Assembly (NCBI GenBank): GCA_041746105.1
Contig: JBGTHP010000009.1
Span: 68,137 to 132,136 of the forward strand
Length of the DNA stretch: 64,000 nucleotides
Reading direction: 5' to 3'
DNA from: JBFHRE01 sp041746105
Lineage (GTDB): Bacteria; Actinomycetota; Acidimicrobiia; Spongiisociales; ZC4RG35
Below, piece after piece: positions 25,738 to 33,953 of the stretch (its first letter is position 1; each line of letters opens with the position of its first letter). The position numbers and the translations under genes are program-made. The notes beneath the pieces are model-generated. The model saw only the letters and a list, made by a program, of their open reading frames with translations, had not been told where the DNA came from and did no database searches.

Positions 25738-26075
25738 TGCCAGGGACGCCATTCGACTACACAATTGACACAGAAAGCGGATCGACGATCATCCGGCTAT
25801 CGGGCGACGTGAGCCGGGCGGCCGCCGAAATGCTCGACTCTGCCTATGGCGATTCAGGCCACGGGCCCCTGATTCTCGATTTTGCCGAGGTCGACTACAT
25901 CAACTCCACGGGTATTGCGCTCTTGGTGGGTTTGTTGGGCAAGGCGAGAGCGGCCGGCAGAGCGGTCAAGGCGTGTTCTCTGACACCGCACTACGTGGAG
26001 ATCTTCAATATCACCCGAATCGCCGATTTCATGGCGATTTACGACGACGAGCAGGCCGCGGTCGCGGCTGGATGA
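25737..26075 (+). CDS. STAS-domain anti-sigma factor antagonist
   Basis: 112 residues. A SpoIIAA/RsbV-like fold with the phospho-site serine in VDYINSTGIALLVGL (around residue 57). A start ATG at 25737 shares one base with the phosphatase stop (TGATG); a GTG one codon earlier is also possible. It should be the substrate of the kinase/phosphatase fusion upstream, and when unphosphorylated would release a sigma factor from its anti-sigma partner. The sigma factor is not in the immediate neighbourhood. Confidence 0.9.
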   Translation: MPGTPFDYTIDTESGSTIIRLSGDVSRAAAEMLDSAYGDSGHGPLILDFAEVDYINSTGIALLVGLLGKARAAGRAVKACSLTPHYVEIFNITRIADFMAIYDDEQAAVAAG

Positions 26076-26083
26076 GAGGAACC

Positions 26084-26434
26084 ATGCCGGCAGCAAACGT
26101 CTCAATGAAGGTCCGACCCGCCGCCGAGGGTGTGATGGTGGTCGATATCGAAGGCGAGGTGACTGCCTTTTGTGAAGGCGTCATGGCCGATGCCTACAAC
26201 GAAGCCGCCAAACCGGGCACGAGGGCGATTGTTCTCAACTTCGAAGGGCTCAAATACATGAACAGCGGAGGAATCGGCCTGCTGGTCACGATGCTCATTC
26301 GAGCGCAACGCAACGGGCACACGATGAGCGCATTCGGGCTGAGCGATCACTATCGAGAGATCTTTTCCCTCACTCGCCTCGACGAAGCCATCTCTATCCA
26401 CTCCGACGAGGCCGCCGCTGTCGCCGGCTCGTAA
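26084..26434 (+). CDS. Second STAS-domain anti-sigma factor antagonist
   Basis: 116 residues, with the serine at position 61 in LKYMNSGGIGLLVTML. It parallels the preceding STAS protein (HYREIFSLTRLDEAISI against HYVEIFNITRIADFMAI), so the two are likely duplicates that diverged. GAGAGGA five bases before the ATG at 26084 decides the start; an ATG at 26072 overlaps the previous stop. Two antagonists controlled by one fused phosphatase/kinase suggest a graded or dual-input switch. Confidence 0.88.
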   Translation: MPAANVSMKVRPAAEGVMVVDIEGEVTAFCEGVMADAYNEAAKPGTRAIVLNFEGLKYMNSGGIGLLVTMLIRAQRNGHTMSAFGLSDHYREIFSLTRLDEAISIHSDEAAAVAGS

Positions 26435-26478
26435 CGGCCCCGTCACGTTGATCGGATAGAAAGGCTCAGGAGGAGAAC

Positions 26479-27144
26479 ATGACCGAACAGAACGACCACG
26501 AGAACTGGGCGCCAAACATCGATCGGCTCAAAGCAGACGGAGGCGTCAACGTCGGCGGGAGAAGGCTGACAGGACCGCAGCAGGGTTTTGGTCCAATGTG
26601 GCAAAAAACCTATAAGGTTGCCATCCCCGGTACCACTCCAGAGACGGTGATATCCGAATGGAAAGCCAACTACGGATCGTTCTGGCCCAAGATCTCGAAG
26701 TTCAACGCGCCCATTGCCGGAATCAAACCGGGTGAGGTAGGAAACATCAACAGCATGCAGGTCATGTCGACCGGCGTCATGGTGCTGTATTCAGATGCCA
26801 CCTCTTTCTGTTTCATGACACCAGAAGGCCATCCTTTTGCAGGATGGATCACGTTCTCTGCGTTCGAAGAGGATGGAACGGTCGCACAGGTCCAGCTCCT
26901 GATCCGGCCGAGCGACCCGCTGTGGGATTTTTCATTCATGTTGGGGGTCGCAAAGGGAGAAGACTGGATGTGGCAGCACACGCTTCGATCCCTCGCCCAG
27001 CACTTCGACGTCAAGGGATCCGTCACCACAACTCTCGTCAAGGTGGACAAAAAGCGCCTCTGGAAAAACGCCGGCAACATCAGGAAGAACGCCGCGATCG
27101 GAACCTTCGCCCACGCCGTCTCGAAACCGTTCAAACGAAGTTGA
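26479..27144 (+). CDS. Unknown 221-aa protein, START/SRPBCC-like by pattern
   Basis: A soluble protein, no signal or membrane segment, with a strong ribosome-binding site (AGGAGGAG, five bases before ATG). Aromatic-rich strands (FGPMWQKTYKVAIPG, SFCFMTPEGHPFAGWITFSAFEE, WDFSFMLGVAKGEDWMWQHTL) and a basic C-terminus (KKRLWKNAGNIRKN) suggest a hydrophobic-ligand fold such as SRPBCC, but I cannot confirm it. It follows the second STAS gene by 45 bp and is probably in the same transcript. Function unknown. Confidence 0.65.
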   Translation: MTEQNDHENWAPNIDRLKADGGVNVGGRRLTGPQQGFGPMWQKTYKVAIPGTTPETVISEWKANYGSFWPKISKFNAPIAGIKPGEVGNINSMQVMSTGVMVLYSDATSFCFMTPEGHPFAGWITFSAFEEDGTVAQVQLLIRPSDPLWDFSFMLGVAKGEDWMWQHTLRSLAQHFDVKGSVTTTLVKVDKKRLWKNAGNIRKNAAIGTFAHAVSKPFKRS

Positions 27145-27197
27145 CCCTCCCCTCGCGCTTCGAGGCGTTCCGGCCCTTCGCGATCGCACAGGGCTGT

Positions 27198-27215
27198 GGG
27201 CGGGTCGGGCCGCCC
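27198..27215. terminator. Weak GC hairpin between converging genes
   Basis: GGGCGG (27198-27203) and CCGCCC (27210-27215) can pair around a 6-base loop, in the 74-bp gap between the 221-aa gene and the aminotransferase gene that converge here. No T-tract. Low confidence. Confidence 0.3.
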
Positions 27216-27218
27216 CGA

Positions 27219-28511
27219 TCAGAAGCGGGTGAGGGTATCGCCGAGGCGTGACACGATTTGATCGAGCTCATCGTCGCCGACCACGAGCGGAGGACCGACC
27301 ATGAGACCGTCACCATCGGTACCATCGGCACAACCGGTGACCGGGTACACCAGGAGCCCGTTTCCGAAGGCGTTCGACCTGATTCGCTCCGCCAGGCGCT
27401 GAGAACGTCCAAAAGGTCGCCCGGTCGCCTTCTCCGCCACAAACTCGACACCGATCATCAGGCCGATCCCTCTCACGTCCCCGATGATTCCAGAATCCAA
27501 CTCGGACAGCGCACCACGAAGCTTGCGACCGGCGACCGCCGACCGCTCGACCAGGGATTCTTCTCGCAGAATCTCCAGGACGGCAAGACCGGCCGCGGCC
27601 CCGGCCGGATGGTGAGAAAACGTGAATCCGTGTCCGAAAACCGGGGCCGCCGATTCATACACGTCGTGGGAGGCAATACACAAACCCAGCGGCCAATACC
27701 CGGATGCTGCCCCTTTGGCACAAACGATGATGTCGGGTCGCACTCCCCAATGATCGATGCCGAACCACTTGCCGGTCCGCCCAAACCCCGCCATCACCTC
27801 ATCGACGACCAACAGAACGCCATGAGTTCTGCACACCTCCGCCACCGCCGGCCAATAATCGTCTGAGGCGACGGCTGCTCCCAGCGTGGCGCCGCCAATC
27901 GATTCCGCGATAAAAGCGGCAACCCGTTCCGGACCGATTTCGCGAATCGTCCGGTCCAACTCGCCGGCGTGCCATTGGCCGCACGCAAAGGGGTGCGACG
28001 GGTTGGGACAGCGAAACTCGTTGACGGCAGGGACATGTCGAACCCGCCCCAACCAGGGTTCGTACGATTCGCGGACAGAGAGCTTGCCTGAGGCATCGAG
28101 AGCACCAAGAGTGTTGCCGTGGTAGGAGCCTTGCCGGGCGATCACCACCTCGCGGCTCGGCTCACCCCGCCCGATGTAGAACGTTCTGGCCAGCTTCAGT
28201 GCGGTCTCGACCGCCTCGCTCCCGCCGGACACCGGAAATACTCTCGGGTTGGTGATCGGAACGACCTTGGCCAGTTCGTGGCCATACCGTTCCATGACGT
28301 CGGTCGTGAAGACCGTGCCGTGGACATAATCAACGGAACGAAGTTGAGTGTTGATGGCTTCGATCACCTCCCGCCGACCATGGCCGACGCCATTCACGAT
28401 GGCGCCACCGGCGGCGTCGAGGTAGCGGCGACCAACCGAATCTGTGATCCAGCAACCTTCGGCCTCCACGGCTACCACCTCACCGCTGCCACGATGAAAG
28501 ACCGCGCTCAT
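27219..28511 (-). CDS. Class III (omega) aminotransferase
   Basis: 430 residues. A PLP-dependent enzyme of the ornithine/omega-transaminase group, which typically removes a non-alpha amino group. Motifs: VFPVSGGSEAVETALKLAR, QGSYHGNTLGALDASG, the Asp that binds the pyridine nitrogen in VLLVVDEVMAGFGRTGKWF, and the Schiff-base lysine in PDIIVCAKGAASGYWPLG. ATG at 28511 overlaps the CoA-transferase B stop (ATGA). The operon context suggests that it deaminates a beta-amino acid to a beta-keto acid or a semialdehyde; the exact donor is not readable from sequence. Confidence 0.9.
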   Translation of the reverse strand: MSAVFHRGSGEVVAVEAEGCWITDSVGRRYLDAAGGAIVNGVGHGRREVIEAINTQLRSVDYVHGTVFTTDVMERYGHELAKVVPITNPRVFPVSGGSEAVETALKLARTFYIGRGEPSREVVIARQGSYHGNTLGALDASGKLSVRESYEPWLGRVRHVPAVNEFRCPNPSHPFACGQWHAGELDRTIREIGPERVAAFIAESIGGATLGAAVASDDYWPAVAEVCRTHGVLLVVDEVMAGFGRTGKWFGIDHWGVRPDIIVCAKGAASGYWPLGLCIASHDVYESAAPVFGHGFTFSHHPAGAAAGLAVLEILREESLVERSAVAGRKLRGALSELDSGIIGDVRGIGLMIGVEFVAEKATGRPFGRSQRLAERIRSNAFGNGLLVYPVTGCADGTDGDGLMVGPPLVVGDDELDQIVSRLGDTLTRF

Positions 28512-29251
28512 TTGACGTATATGCCGTCTGGATCGAGTTCGTTGCGCAGAACTCCGAGCTCGACCTCGTTCGGGGCCGGCGTTTGTTCGACATGGTCGGC
28601 GACCCGGATGTCCCAACCCGTTGCCTCCCGAATTTGGTCGAGGGTGACTCCTGGATGTAGGTGAGTGAGAGTCATCTCGCCGTCGTCGAATCGGTATTGG
28701 CCCAACTGGGTGACGACGTACGCCGGTCCCCCACCGGCGCCTGGTACCGGATGGCCGGGCGATGTCACGAATGAAACCCTCTCGACAAAGGAACGTTTCG
28801 ACTGATTCATCAGAATGAACGTCTTCTGGGCGTTGAGGGCGATGTCACAGGCACCACCCGAACCGGGGAGCCGCACTGCCGGCTTGTGGTAATCACCGAT
28901 CACCGTTGTGTTGAGGGTTCCGAAGCGGTCTATTTCTGCCCCCGCGAGGAATGCGACTTCGATACGCCCGCGCTGGAGATGGTGTGCGAACAGCTGCCAC
29001 ATGTCGACGACGGCCAGTGCACCACTTGCCAGGGTGGGATCTCCAACCGAAAGCGGAACTCGTTCGGGGGCGGCTCCGATCACCCCCGCCTCGTAGATCA
29101 ATGCCAGGTCAGGGGCCGTCGTCCGCTTGGCAAGCGCACATGCGAGATTGGGTGGTCCAACACCGACGAAACAGACTTTTGTGCCGGCCAATGCACGTGC
29201 CGCCGCGATGATCATCGTCTCTCTGGGTGTCGCCGGTTGTGAGTCGACCAT
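28508..29251 (-). CDS. CoA-transferase, subunit B (GctB-like)
   Basis: 247 residues. Family features: VCFVGVGPPNLACALAKRT, IYEAGVIGAAPERVPLSVGDP (the Glu in YEAG is the likely CoA-thioester-forming catalytic residue), then VDMWQLFAHHLQRG and PGSGGACDIALNAQKTF. With subunit A it would move CoA from an acyl-CoA donor to a free acid such as a 3-oxo acid. ATG at 29251 or GTG at 29254 are both possible. Unusually, the P1-peptidase gene sits between the A and B subunit genes. Confidence 0.87.
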   Translation of the reverse strand: MVDSQPATPRETMIIAAARALAGTKVCFVGVGPPNLACALAKRTTAPDLALIYEAGVIGAAPERVPLSVGDPTLASGALAVVDMWQLFAHHLQRGRIEVAFLAGAEIDRFGTLNTTVIGDYHKPAVRLPGSGGACDIALNAQKTFILMNQSKRSFVERVSFVTSPGHPVPGAGGGPAYVVTQLGQYRFDDGEMTLTHLHPGVTLDQIREATGWDIRVADHVEQTPAPNEVELGVLRNELDPDGIYVK

Positions 29252-29282
29252 CACTGCATCAACCGTCGTCGTGTGAAATCGC

Positions 29283-30344
29283 TCATACCCAACTCGGAGG
29301 CCGTTCGGCCAGGATCTCCGCAACACGATCGAGCGGGAGGGCGTGGGCAGTCCTTCCCCTGAAACCGGTCATGGTTTCGGCGGCACAGAGAGCGTTGAGA
29401 ATCGCCTCCTCGGTGGCATCTGCGACTGACTCGAACAGGGGATTGATGTCGTCATGCGGGACCATCGAAAGGCTGTAGAGCCCATGTGGCTCCGCCGGGA
29501 GGTGATTCCCGGTGGAGTACGCCAGGAAGATGTCACCCGATCCATTGCGGCCGGTTCCGCCGACTCTGGCCAGTCCCACCGTGGCGCGCTGGGCGAGCCG
29601 GGAGCACTGACCCGGTATCAACGGCGCATCGGTGCCCACGATGACGATGATCGACCCGTCTCCCGGTCCCTCATCCCAACCACTCGGAACACTGTCACCG
29701 ATGATCCGGCCGACCGGCACTCCGTCTATCCGCAGCTCCCGCCGCAGCCCATAGTTGGCCTGCACCAAGACACCGACTGTCCAGGTCCCCGCCACCACCC
29801 GCGAAGACGTGCCGACACCACCTTTGAATTCGTGACAGATCATGCCCGTTCCGCCTCCAACATTTCCTTCGGCCACAGGGCCGGGAGCGGCGTTCCGGAG
29901 AGCTGCCAACGAGTCCTCTTCGACGAGTGGAAAGGAATCGATGTCAGAAAGCCAACCGTCGTAGGTCTCGGCCACGACCGGAAGATGGAACTGGTTGGGG
30001 CCACCTTTGCCGATGGACCATCGGACGAGCGCGTCCCGGGCGATCCCGACCTGGTGGGTGTTGGTGATGGCTATGGCCGACCCGAGCATTCCCGATTCCT
30101 CGATCCATGGCAGCCCCGTCATCTCCCCATTGCCGTTGAAACGATGCCAGCCGCAGAACCCGTAGTCGGACCAGATCCGATCTTCTCTGGGTACGACCAT
30201 CGTCACACCGGTGCGGACCACAGCCGGTTTCTCGCGAATCACGGTGGTGTGACCGACCAGGGTTCCGGGGACGTCGGTAATCGCGTTGTCGGGACCGGGC
30301 GGATGCCGGCCAAGCACAACGCCCAGATCACGCAGCCGGGTCAT
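29283..30344 (-). CDS. P1-family (DmpA/BapA-like) aminopeptidase
   Basis: 353 residues. An autoprocessing Ntn-type hydrolase of peptidase family S58, whose members cut off N-terminal beta-amino or D-amino acids. The conserved segment GNVGGGTGMICHEFKGGVGTSSR contains the self-cleavage/active-site Ser region, and LVQANYGLRRELRIDGVPVG and DAPLIPGQCSRLAQRATVGLARVGG are also family-typical. ATG at 30344 overlaps the CoA-transferase A stop (ATGA). Bacterial homologues include beta-alanyl dipeptidases, and this fits a transaminase and CoA-transferase in the same operon. Confidence 0.9.
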   Translation of the reverse strand: MTRLRDLGVVLGRHPPGPDNAITDVPGTLVGHTTVIREKPAVVRTGVTMVVPREDRIWSDYGFCGWHRFNGNGEMTGLPWIEESGMLGSAIAITNTHQVGIARDALVRWSIGKGGPNQFHLPVVAETYDGWLSDIDSFPLVEEDSLAALRNAAPGPVAEGNVGGGTGMICHEFKGGVGTSSRVVAGTWTVGVLVQANYGLRRELRIDGVPVGRIIGDSVPSGWDEGPGDGSIIVIVGTDAPLIPGQCSRLAQRATVGLARVGGTGRNGSGDIFLAYSTGNHLPAEPHGLYSLSMVPHDDINPLFESVADATEEAILNALCAAETMTGFRGRTAHALPLDRVAEILAERPPSWV

Positions 30345-31249
30345 GCGTACCTCCCGTAGTTGACGGCCGCCGCCCACCTCTCCCCGGCAGCCAATCCTGC
30401 CAGCCGCTCTGCGCCCAACTTCGCGAGGTAACCGCCGTGGTCGGCGGTGCCGTAGACCCACTCATCGAGCCAGTCGGAGAGCCTGCCTTCATCGCGCGAG
30501 AGTTGGTCCCAATCGAGGTAGAACCGGTTGTCCCGATCCTGGTATCCCTGGGCAAAGGAGGGGTGACAGCCCCAAGGCTCGACCACCACAGCGTCCACCA
30601 CCAGCTCCGTCAGCAGAGTTCGGTTCGGATCCGCACGGATGACCTCTTCGTCCACCAGTTCTTCGCAAACCACGATGACTCGCTCGGCGGCATTCGCCGC
30701 CTCCCGCTGACAACCTAGCAACCCCCACACCTGTGAGTTTCCGTTGCGGTCGGCTCGCTGGACGTGGATCACCGTGACGTCGGGGTGGATGGCGGGGACA
30801 ACGTACACCTCTTCGCCGGAGTACGGATCAACCACCGTCTGGATCAACGGGTTGACGGCCGGCAGATCAGAACCCCGAAAAGAGAAGATCGGAATGAACG
30901 GCAGACCGGATGCTCCGGCCTGATAACGAGTGGTCAGCGCGAAGTGGGTCCACTCCTCGATCTCGATCGTGCCGCCCTCCACCGCCCGGCGGGTGGCGTG
31001 GAGTGAACCAACTCCTGGATTGCCAAGCCAGGAAAAGACCAGCTTGTCGACACACCCGGCCGCCACCATCTGGTCGGCGATTAGGTCCGGAGTCAGCCGG
31101 ACCAGCGTCAGGCCACGCCTCTTCTGCCTGATGATCTCGTGACCCACCGCGTGCGGAATCAGGTGGGTGAAACCTTCGATCGCGACAGTCAGCCCATCCG
31201 AAATATTGGCTGCGATGGCGTCGTGCATCGACATGACCTTGCCACTCAT
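30341..31249 (-). CDS. CoA-transferase, subunit A (GctA-like)
   Basis: 302 residues, the operon's first gene. It has the alpha-subunit blocks SDGLTVAIEGFTHLIPHAVGHEIIRQ, LTPDLIADQMVAAGCVDKLVFSWLGNPG, TIEIEEWTHFALTTRYQAG and GLPFIPIFSFRGSDLP. This is the glutaconate/3-oxoadipate CoA-transferase family, where the alpha subunit binds CoA beside the catalytic Glu of the beta subunit. The related steroid-ring hydrolase pair IpdAB is a possible alternative. Its stop overlaps the P1-peptidase start. Confidence 0.88.
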   Translation of the reverse strand: MSGKVMSMHDAIAANISDGLTVAIEGFTHLIPHAVGHEIIRQKRRGLTLVRLTPDLIADQMVAAGCVDKLVFSWLGNPGVGSLHATRRAVEGGTIEIEEWTHFALTTRYQAGASGLPFIPIFSFRGSDLPAVNPLIQTVVDPYSGEEVYVVPAIHPDVTVIHVQRADRNGNSQVWGLLGCQREAANAAERVIVVCEELVDEEVIRADPNRTLLTELVVDAVVVEPWGCHPSFAQGYQDRDNRFYLDWDQLSRDEGRLSDWLDEWVYGTADHGGYLAKLGAERLAGLAAGERWAAAVNYGRYA

Positions 31250-31258
31250 GGCGTCACG

Positions 31259-32443
31259 TTAGGAAGGCTCTGGCACGAAGACGGCCTCAGATCCGATCGA
31301 CACCACCCACGCCCCCAATCCCACCAGACCAGCCACCGCCCACAACCACCCTCCCACCCAGGGCAAAAGCACGATCGGACCGACGATCAAGGCCCCGACA
31401 ACCAGCTGGGCGTGGTGAGATCGGCCCGGCATCAACATCCCCCCAATCGCGATCGAGACCGGAGGCATGGCGACAAGGAGAGCCAGTCCGAGCAAACCGA
31501 ATGCAGCAAGGACCACAGGGAGCAGGACTGCCAGGAGAGGGAGAGCCGCCTCTGGCGAGATTGCTCCCAGCACAGCACCTCCCCCGGCGAGAAGAAGGAA
31601 GGGAAAGGACGCGGACAATGCACCTGCCAGCGCCGCCTTCCAAGGTGCAGAACGCAAGGTGCGACCCGCCGCCACCGTCTGGTGAGGCACGGCCCACAGC
31701 AGGGCCAAACCGATGGCGAGCATCGCCAACCATGACAAGGTCAGCATCAAGAGACGAAGCCCCCGAATCCGCACATTGGGCGCCAACGGGGTCGCATGGA
31801 TGAGCTGGCCTCGAATTTCCGACTCGGTGGATACTTCCGCCGACCGCTCGGAAACGTATCGAAGATCGCCGTCCACGACGGTTTTTGGCCCGACAACCAG
31901 GCTGCTCGCCGCCACGTCGACGTCGCCGAGAACCGATCCATCCAGCACCAGATGGCGCTGCTGCCCGTCGAGGTCGCGACCGACTGAACCGGCGACACTT
32001 GCTTCGAGCGCCCATATCAGAAGGTCGCGCCCGGACGATCCTGCCATTTCGAAGTCGGCGCCGATGGCGAATATGTCATCACCGACTTCACCGGTCACCG
32101 AAAGCGAACGGCTCACAGTCCGCAGGGAGCCACCGATCACACCTGTGACCACCACCGAGCTGGCGAACACGAGCACATCGCCTTCGACCAAGCCGGATAT
32201 CTTCACCTCGCCCGCCGCCGCCACCACGAGGTCTCCCTGGACCGTGCCAGCGATCTCGGCTTGATTGGCAATGGCATAGAGGTCTTCATCGACGACGTCG
32301 TCGGAACGGATCAGAACCAGGTCGGACTCAACGGTTGCCGCCTGAGCCGGAATCGAGGGGATGATGACGACCGCGACGAGAATCATGATCAGAAAAACCG
32401 AACGCGGCAGCACTCGATCACGATAGGTGCTGCGGGGAGTCAT
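31259..32443 (-). CDS. Bactofilin-repeat protein with C-terminal membrane domain
   Basis: 394 residues. A signal-like N-terminus (about 12-35, ending PAQAA), then about ten to twelve imperfect repeats of a right-handed beta-helix (IAGTVQGDLVVAAAGEVKISGLVEGDVLVFASSVVV and so on, to about residue 210), then four or five membrane helices (about 225-385). The repeat cadence G-x-V-x-G-D is that of polymer-forming cytoskeletal (bactofilin-like) domains, here exported. ATG at 32443 was chosen; upstream in-frame sequence overlaps nuoN. It starts 17 bp after the nuoN stop, so it may be the last member of the nuo transcript. Confidence 0.72.
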   Translation of the reverse strand: MTPRSTYRDRVLPRSVFLIMILVAVVIIPSIPAQAATVESDLVLIRSDDVVDEDLYAIANQAEIAGTVQGDLVVAAAGEVKISGLVEGDVLVFASSVVVTGVIGGSLRTVSRSLSVTGEVGDDIFAIGADFEMAGSSGRDLLIWALEASVAGSVGRDLDGQQRHLVLDGSVLGDVDVAASSLVVGPKTVVDGDLRYVSERSAEVSTESEIRGQLIHATPLAPNVRIRGLRLLMLTLSWLAMLAIGLALLWAVPHQTVAAGRTLRSAPWKAALAGALSASFPFLLLAGGGAVLGAISPEAALPLLAVLLPVVLAAFGLLGLALLVAMPPVSIAIGGMLMPGRSHHAQLVVGALIVGPIVLLPWVGGWLWAVAGLVGLGAWVVSIGSEAVFVPEPS

Positions 32444-32459
32444 AGATGCGTTCGCGAAA

Positions 32460-33953
32460 TCAGATCGGGATGATCTCTCTGGCCAGGTCGAGTAGCGGGC
32501 CAGGAAGAACGCCAACCAGGATCGTGAACAGCGCCGTCCCCACCAGCACAGATCGGATTGAGAGGGGCGGTGTTTCGAGCTCGACACTCTCACCGTCGTC
32601 CATGAACATCCGCACAATCACCCGCAGATAGAAGAAGAAAGCGACAACCGAGGCGAGTAGGGCCACGATTACGAGCCACTGATAGCCGGCGATCCATGCA
32701 ACCTGAAACACACCGAATTTGGCGATGAACCCCGAAGTGACCGGAAGACCCGACATACCAACGAGCAGCACCGCGAAAGTGACCGCGAGATGTGGGCTTC
32801 TCCTGGCGAGGCCGGCGAAGGCCGAGATGTCGGATCTCGAACCGGCAGCGCCAGAAACAGCCGCCACCACACCAAAAGCCCCCACCAGTTGAACCGTATA
32901 GACGGCCAGATAGAACCAAATCACACTCGCCCCCGCCGCTCCGGCCATGAGACCGGTGAGAATGAAGCCGGCATGGGCGACTCCCGAGTAGGCGAGCATT
33001 CGCCGCACGTCGTCCTGAACAACTGCGACCACCGCTCCCACCACCATCGAGACGGCTGCCAAGCCCGCAATGATCGGCTTCCAGTCGTCGGTGAATTGAG
33101 GGAAGGCCGTCAGCAAGACCCTGATCAAGGCCGCGAACCCTCCCACCTTGGCGACCGACGCCATAAAACCGACAATGCCGGCTGGTGCCCCCTGGTAGAC
33201 ATCCGGCGCCCATGAGTGGAACGGAGCTGCCGACACCTTGAAGGCGAGGCCCACCGTTATCAACATCATTCCAATCAGAACCACCGCAGGCTTCGTCAGG
33301 ACGACGCCCGCGAGATAACCCCTTACGTCACCGAGTCCAAGCTGTCCGGTACCCGCGTAGACCAAAGAGACGCCGTAGATGAAAACAGCCGATGCCACCG
33401 ATCCCAGAAGGAAATATTTGATCGCGGCCTCGTCCGAGTCTGCCCGCTCTCGCGTCACCCCCGCCAGCACGTAAAGGGCGATCGATCCGATTTCGAGCCC
33501 GAGGAACATCATCACGAGATGAAGCGAAGCGGCCATGAGCGAAAACCCGGTGGCCGCCAGCAGGATCAAAGCCAACGTCTCGGCAGCACGGCGTCCCAGA
33601 CTCTCGAAGAGTTTCCATCCGCTCGCCACTCCGAGCGCGGTGACGACGACGATCACGAAACGCGCAAACACCGCGGCTCGGTCGAGAACGATCATCCCGC
33701 TGAAGGGCACAAAACGCTCGAGGAAGGCCGGATCACCGGTCCCGCGGGCCATGATGTCGTCCACCGCCAGGTGTTGGGCGAAAGTCAGCCCCAGAGCCAC
33801 AAGGAGCACGAAGAAGACAAAACGTCCGAGAACCTTGGTAGCTGGTTTGAACTGAACGTCGAGAAGAAGAACGAGTGCCGCACCGATTCCCATCGCAAGC
33901 TCAGGTCCGATGGCGGTCCAATAAACCGAAGGAGCCGCTACCTGGGCAATCAT
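32460..33953 (-). CDS. nuoN: NADH-quinone oxidoreductase subunit N
   Basis: 497 residues, about 14 membrane helices; an antiporter-like proton-translocating subunit of Complex I. Conserved features include SLHLVMMFLGLEIGSIALYVL (helix with Glu), AIKYFLLGSVASAVFIYGVSL (Lys in helix), VGLAFKVSAAPFHSWAPDVYQGAP (the TM-helix 7 Lys-His signature) and ASVAKVGGFAAL. The ATG overlaps the nuoM stop by 4 bp. It ends the HIJKLMN block. Confidence 0.95.
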   Translation of the reverse strand: MIAQVAAPSVYWTAIGPELAMGIGAALVLLLDVQFKPATKVLGRFVFFVLLVALGLTFAQHLAVDDIMARGTGDPAFLERFVPFSGMIVLDRAAVFARFVIVVVTALGVASGWKLFESLGRRAAETLALILLAATGFSLMAASLHLVMMFLGLEIGSIALYVLAGVTRERADSDEAAIKYFLLGSVASAVFIYGVSLVYAGTGQLGLGDVRGYLAGVVLTKPAVVLIGMMLITVGLAFKVSAAPFHSWAPDVYQGAPAGIVGFMASVAKVGGFAALIRVLLTAFPQFTDDWKPIIAGLAAVSMVVGAVVAVVQDDVRRMLAYSGVAHAGFILTGLMAGAAGASVIWFYLAVYTVQLVGAFGVVAAVSGAAGSRSDISAFAGLARRSPHLAVTFAVLLVGMSGLPVTSGFIAKFGVFQVAWIAGYQWLVIVALLASVVAFFFYLRVIVRMFMDDGESVELETPPLSIRSVLVGTALFTILVGVLPGPLLDLAREIIPI

